A stretch of 9,137 nt of DNA. It comes from Methanocorpusculum sp. (GTDB lineage: Archaea > Halobacteriota > Methanomicrobia > Methanomicrobiales > Methanocorpusculaceae). Positions 5,785-9,137 of this stretch are shown here, in pieces. Every line of letters begins with the position of its first letter. The stretch's first letter is position 1. The position numbers and the translations under genes were made by a program. The notes beneath the pieces were generated by a model that ran no database searches, had not been told where the DNA came from, and worked only from the letters and a program-made list of their open reading frames with translations. Location of the stretch: the NCBI GenBank assembly GCA_029986195.1, contig DALTYF010000022.1, forward strand, positions 1 to 9,137. The letters are read 5' to 3'.

Positions 5785-7019
5785 TGCCCGTACACCTGCA
5801 CCAGTTTTGTCATTTCGGATTCCCCGTGGGCAGTTGAGAGGAAGTTCGTCTCAAACTGCGACGGCGGCAGAAACACGCCGGCAGAGAGTGCTTTTTCCCA
5901 GAAGGTGCGGAACGCATCCGTGTCGCACTGTTTTGCCTCCGTGTAGTTGCGGGGAGCGGAAGACCGGAAGAAGTACTTGAACATCGATCCCGTCCGCACA
6001 AACGTTCCGGACGCCTGCGACGGAACGGACTCCTCAAGTGTCCGTGTTTTTTCCTCCAGTTTCGGGTAGATGTCTTCGTGCGTGTGCAGATACTTGTTCA
6101 TCGCAATTCCCGCAGCCATCGTTGCCGGGTTTGCGTTGAACGTGCCCGCATTGTACACCGGTCCTGCGGGAGAGATCATCTCCATGATCTCCCGCCGCCC
6201 GCCGAACACTCCGATCGGCAGACCGCCGCCCGCAATCTTTCCAAGGGTGGTCAGGTCAGGCCGGATGTCAAACTTCACCTGTGCACCGCCGATACCGAGC
6301 CGGTAGCCGGTGATCACTTCATCGAAGATGAGGAGAACATCGTGCGCCGCCGTAATCTCACGGACTGCTTTGAGGTAGCCATCATCGGGGAGGATCGGGC
6401 CGATGTTTCCCATCACCGGCTCGATGATGAACGCCGCGATGTTGTCGCTTTTCGACAACAGCGCCTCAAGGGCTTCGGGGTCATTGTAGGGGACCTGCCG
6501 CGTGTGCGCCGCAAAGTCGGGAAGCACACCTGCCGAGTCGGGAGTACCGTGTGTCGTTGCGCCGGAACCTGCGGCAATCAGCACCGCATCATGCGCACCG
6601 TGGAAACCGCCTTCCACCTTGACGATGTCGGTCTTTCCGGTGAATCCGCGTGCAAGCCGGAGGGCCGCCATTGTGGCCTCCGTCCCGGTTGATACGAACC
6701 GGAGCATGTCCATTGACGGATGGTCGCCAATAATCCGCTTTGCAAGATCGATCTCCAGTTCTGTCGGTGTGCCGTACAGCCAGCCGTTGTCCAGCTGCGA
6801 GGAGATTGCTGCTTTAATCACCGAGTTGGCGTGTCCGAGGATCAGCGGGCCGTAGCCGAGGCAGCAGTCCACAAGATTCGTGTCTTCGACGGTGGTCAGC
6901 ACCGCGCCCTTTGCACTCTTCACATAGAAGGGATAAGGCCTGATTGCCCGCACCGGACTGGAGACTCCGCCTGGCAGGAGGGTTTTTGCTTCGTCAAACA
7001 GTGTTTCGCTCCTGCTCAT
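5778..7019 (-). CDS. hemL: Glutamate-1-semialdehyde 2,1-aminomutase
   Basis: HemL is a PLP enzyme that converts glutamate-1-semialdehyde, made by HemA, to 5-aminolevulinate. From the ATG at 7019 it has 413 residues. Visible motifs are the N-terminal [12 protein letters not shown] (14-25), [16 protein letters not shown] (110-125), the cofactor aspartate in FDEVITGYR (232-240), and the Schiff-base lysine K261 in [14 protein letters not shown]. It ends with the family region holding the motif [12 protein letters not shown] chose 7019 because it makes a four-base ATGA overlap with the hemB stop and has GAGGTG as a ribosome site just upstream. An in-frame GTG at 7028 lies within that site and would add only three residues. 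The overlap with hemB and hemC points to coupled translation. Confidence 0.97.
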   Translation of the reverse strand: MSRSETLFDEAKTLLPGGVSSPVRAIRPYPFYVKSAKGAVLTTVEDTNLVDCCLGYGPLILGHANSVIKAAISSQLDNGWLYGTPTELEIDLAKRIIGDHPSMDMLRFVSTGTEATMAALRLARGFTGKTDIVKVEGGFHGAHDAVLIAAGSGATTHGTPDSAGVLPDFAAHTRQVPYNDPEALEALLSKSDNIAAFIIEPVMGNIGPILPDDGYLKAVREITAAHDVLLIFDEVITGYRLGIGGAQVKFDIRPDLTTLGKIAGGGLPIGVFGGRREIMEMISPAGPVYNAGTFNANPATMAAGIAMNKYLHTHEDIYPKLEEKTRTLEESVPSQASGTFVRTGSMFKYFFRSSAPRNYTEAKQCDTDAFRTFWEKALSAGVFLPPSQFETNFLSTAHGESEMTKLVQVYGQC

Positions 7020-7990
7020 GCCAGCCACCTCGCAACGTCCTGCGCATAGTAGGTGATGATCAGATCCGCTCCCGCACGTTTGATGCTGGTCAGGGACTCC
7101 AGCACAATCCGTTTTTCATCAATCCATCCGTTTTGTGCTGCGGCTTTGATCATCGAGTATTCGCCTGATACCTGATAGGCGGCGGTGGGAAGACCAAGTT
7201 CCTTAACCTGCGCAAGTACGTCCAGGTAAAAGCTTGCAGGTTTGACCATCAGAATGTCTGCACCTTCTTCTTTGTCCAGCAGTGATTCGCGGAGTGCTTC
7301 ACGGCCGTTTGCGGGGTTCATCTGATAGGTGGACCGGTCGCCGAAGGAGAAGCCGGAGTCCGCTGCTTCCCGGAAGGGGCCGTAGAGGGCGGATGCAAAC
7401 TTGGTGGAGTAAGACATGATGGGGATGTATTCGTATCCGGCAGCGTCCAGTGCTTCGCGGATGGCCATGACCATGCCGTCCAGCATGCAGGACGGTGCAA
7501 CCATGTCGGCTCCCGCCGCAGCCTGACTGACGGCGATCTTCTGCATCAGCGCAAGCGATGCGTCGTTGTCCAGGTCCGGGCCGTCGCAGGATTCGTGAAT
7601 GATGCCGCAGTGGCCGTGATCGGTGTACTCGCAGGCGCAGAGGTCGGTGATTACTACCATGTCGGGGACTGCCGCTTTGATGGCGCGGGTCGCTTCCTGA
7701 ATGACGCCGTCGGCGGCAAAGGCCGAGCTTGCAACGGCATCCTTGGTTTTCGGGATGCCGAAGAGGATTACGGCTCTGATGCCGTCGGCGGCAAGGTCTT
7801 TTGCAACGTCGGCGGCAGCGGAAAGCGGCCAGCGGTACTGGCCGGGCATGGAGGTGATGGGTACTTTTTCTTCTGCCTCTTCCACAAAGAAGAGGGGCAT
7901 AATAAGATCATTGCGCGTTACTTGGGTTTCGGTAAACAGAGGACGCAGGCTCTGTCTTCTCAGCCGTCTTAATCGTGTTTGAGGAAACAT
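7016..7990 (-). CDS. hemB: Porphobilinogen synthase (5-aminolevulinate dehydratase)
   Basis: HemB condenses two 5-aminolevulinate molecules to porphobilinogen. The 324-residue product starts [12 protein letters not shown], typical of the N-terminal arm that builds the octamer. The zinc-binding cysteines C118, C120 and C128 stand in [15 protein letters not shown], so this is a zinc-dependent form and not the magnesium type that has aspartates there. The two active-site lysines are K197 in [16 protein letters not shown] and K250 in [11 protein letters not shown], the latter forming the Schiff base. The ATG at 7990 lies 22 bases inside the end of hemA with GGTGA upstream as a possible ribosome site. 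The stop forms ATGA with hemL. Confidence 0.97.
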   Translation of the reverse strand: MFPQTRLRRLRRQSLRPLFTETQVTRNDLIMPLFFVEEAEEKVPITSMPGQYRWPLSAAADVAKDLAADGIRAVILFGIPKTKDAVASSAFAADGVIQEATRAIKAAVPDMVVITDLCACEYTDHGHCGIIHESCDGPDLDNDASLALMQKIAVSQAAAGADMVAPSCMLDGMVMAIREALDAAGYEYIPIMSYSTKFASALYGPFREAADSGFSFGDRSTYQMNPANGREALRESLLDKEEGADILMVKPASFYLDVLAQVKELGLPTAAYQVSGEYSMIKAAAQNGWIDEKRIVLESLTSIKRAGADLIITYYAQDVARWLA

Positions 7991-9137
7991 ACTTGTTCAC
8001 CACGGGTAATTGCATCAACCAGTTTCCGGGCTGTTGTGATATCGGTACACTCGGCGCTCGCCCGGATTGAGAGGGTGGCGTCGGCGAGGAGTTTTTTGGT
8101 CAGGACACGGGTCAGATCGTCGATCACAGCGAGTGTGCGGGGGTCGGGAGAGTCCAGCTTTCCGAGCGCCTTATCACGTTCTCGTACACGGATTGACTCT
8201 GCCCAAGTATAAAGTCCTGCGATCAGATCACCTGCGGCGGTACGGTTGTAGAGCCGGATAAATTCGGGCAGGTACTGTTCGATCAGTTCACCGGCATGGG
8301 CGGCTTCGTCTTTGCGGTGTTCCATGTTCTTTTCCGAGACGGACCGCAGGTCGTCGATGGTGAAGAGGTGGACGCCGGGGATGCTGCGGCAGGAGTCTTC
8401 GGTGTCGCGGGGCTGGGCGATGTCGATGAGGATCAGTTTTCGCGGGATCGGGTCGAGCGGCCAGAACCGTTCGTTCATAGCGGCGGCAAGCGGTTCTGCG
8501 GTAATAATTGCGTGCGGGGCTGCGGTGCAGGAGATGACGACGTCGGATAGGGCGATGCAGGGGTAGAGCTGGTCCATGCGCATGGCACGGCCGCCGCTCT
8601 CCCGGGCAAGTTCTACGGCGTGGTTGTAGGTACGGTTGGTGACGTAGATTGCCCGCAGATTTTTTTCTGCGAGTGCCTGGGTGACAAGTTTTCCCATTTC
8701 GCCGCCGCCGACAACAAGGATGTTGCGGCCGTCGAGGCTGCCGAGCAGTTCTTCGGCAAGCCGGACAGCGGCTGAGCCGATGGAGACGGCGCCGCGGTTG
8801 ATGTGGGTTGCGGCACGGATGTCAACGCCTGCGTGGATTGCGGTGTTGATGCAGATGTCGGTGACGGGGTCGGTGGTGCCGCATTCGCTGGCGAGCAGGA
8901 GGGCGCGTTTGAGCTGGCCGAGGATCTGGTCTTCGCCGATGATCATGGATTTGGTTCCGGCGGCAATGGCGAGGAGATGGCGCAGGGCGGCGTCTCCTTC
9001 GTAGATGGTAAATCCGGTACGTCCGAGGCTGTGGAGGTAGTCGGTGAGTGCGGCTCCGGTGCCGTGCACGAGGATTTCGACACGGTTGCAGGTCTGTAAA
9101 AGGATGACTCCTTTGAAGTGCTGCCGGGAATCGGTAA
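7969..9137 (-). CDS. hemA: Glutamyl-tRNA reductase, N-terminus beyond the window
   Basis: HemA reduces glutamate attached to tRNA-Glu, using NADPH, to glutamate-1-semialdehyde, the committed step of the C5 pathway. The frame is open through the right edge. It reads [16 protein letters not shown] there, with the catalytic cysteine of the TCNR motif encoded at 9088-9090. Further motifs are [25 protein letters not shown] (before the nucleotide site), the NADPH-binding [11 protein letters not shown], and a C-terminal helical dimerisation region. About 389 residues are visible. Placing the cysteine at its usual position near residue 48-50 implies that roughly 35 residues lie outside. A GTG at 9069 is internal and must not be taken as the start, since it would drop the catalytic cysteine. 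The gene is the first visible one of the operon; a siroheme-type dehydrogenase often precedes it in archaea, but nothing here shows that. Confidence 0.96.
   Translation of the reverse strand, partial: TDSRQHFKGVILLQTCNRVEILVHGTGAALTDYLHSLGRTGFTIYEGDAALRHLLAIAAGTKSMIIGEDQILGQLKRALLLASECGTTDPVTDICINTAIHAGVDIRAATHINRGAVSIGSAAVRLAEELLGSLDGRNILVVGGGEMGKLVTQALAEKNLRAIYVTNRTYNHAVELARESGGRAMRMDQLYPCIALSDVVISCTAAPHAIITAEPLAAAMNERFWPLDPIPRKLILIDIAQPRDTEDSCRSIPGVHLFTIDDLRSVSEKNMEHRKDEAAHAGELIEQYLPEFIRLYNRTAAGDLIAGLYTWAESIRVRERDKALGKLDSPDPRTLAVIDDLTRVLTKKLLADATLSIRASAECTDITTARKLVDAITRGEQVCFLKHD

Larger units (their letters stand above)
4136..9137 (-). other. Tetrapyrrole operon hemA-hemB-hemL-hemC-SUMT
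   Basis: The five genes lie on one strand with no intergenic space. Overlaps are 22 bases (hemA/hemB), 4 (hemB/hemL), 7 (hemL/hemC) and 4 (hemC/SUMT). Together they supply all steps from glutamyl-tRNA to precorrin-2 except uroporphyrinogen-III synthase. The promoter must lie right of the window. Confidence 0.9.

Noticed and set aside
6172..6191. Eight-base inverted repeat GAGATCAT/ATGATCTC
   Set aside because: It comes from the hemL codons for the repetitive stretch EIMEMIS and lies mid-gene, so it is probably coincidental.
6440..6460. Eight-base stem with five-base loop (TGTTGTCG/CGACAACA)
   Set aside because: It lies inside the hemL coding sequence, with no T-run or nearby start, and is explained by chance.
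6078..6692. Plus-strand reading frame of 204 codons opposite hemL
   Set aside because: hemL is certain on the other strand, and the antisense product has no recognisable domain.
7026..7028. GTG as the hemL start
   Set aside because: It lies inside the GAGGTG ribosome site, and the ATG at 7019 gives the usual four-base overlap with hemB and the expected N-terminus.
9067..9069. GTG as the hemA start
   Set aside because: It would remove the TCNR catalytic motif, which is encoded in frame just upstream at the window edge.

Overview
The window reads as a stretch of an archaeal chromosome, most likely from a methanogen of the Methanomicrobiales. That lineage is an inference from gene content and style: a C5-pathway tetrapyrrole operon ending in a uroporphyrinogen-III methyltransferase, a zinc-ribbon/PUA/PAPS-reductase protein of a kind I associate with methanogens, genes without Shine-Dalgarno sites beside genes with strong ones, and oligo-T runs after stop codons. 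No rRNA, tRNA, transposase or CRISPR array is visible.

Left part (1-1920). On the minus strand lie the first 76 codons of an ABC transporter ATPase, and upstream of it a MacB/FtsX-type permease that has lost its N-terminal quarter. Diverging from the permease on the plus strand is a gene for an exported protein with two tandem repeats of about 90 residues. Its reading frame begins abruptly at a lipobox-like Ala-Ala-Gly-Cys with no signal peptide in front. Both genes lose their 5' ends within the same few tens of bases near position 1200. This suggests one deletion, or an assembly join, that removed both starts and the shared promoter region.

Middle part (1921-4135). A hairpin followed by a T-run closes the repeat-protein gene. 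A PP-loop enzyme with a zinc ribbon, a PUA-like domain and the cysteine pattern of iron-sulfur APS/PAPS reductases comes next, overlapping hisH by 17 bases. The last 37 bases around the end of hisH, including its stop codon, recur exactly 74 bases downstream. The region ends in an A/T-rich convergent terminator zone.

Right part (4136-9137). A tight minus-strand operon runs hemA (cut by the window edge), hemB, hemL, hemC, uroporphyrinogen-III C-methyltransferase. All four junctions overlap (22, 4, 7 and 4 bases), so translational coupling is likely. The products take glutamyl-tRNA through glutamate-1-semialdehyde, 5-aminolevulinate, porphobilinogen and hydroxymethylbilane, and then methylate uroporphyrinogen III to precorrin-2, the branch point for siroheme, cobalamin and coenzyme F430. 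The one missing step, hemD (uroporphyrinogen-III synthase), is not in the window.
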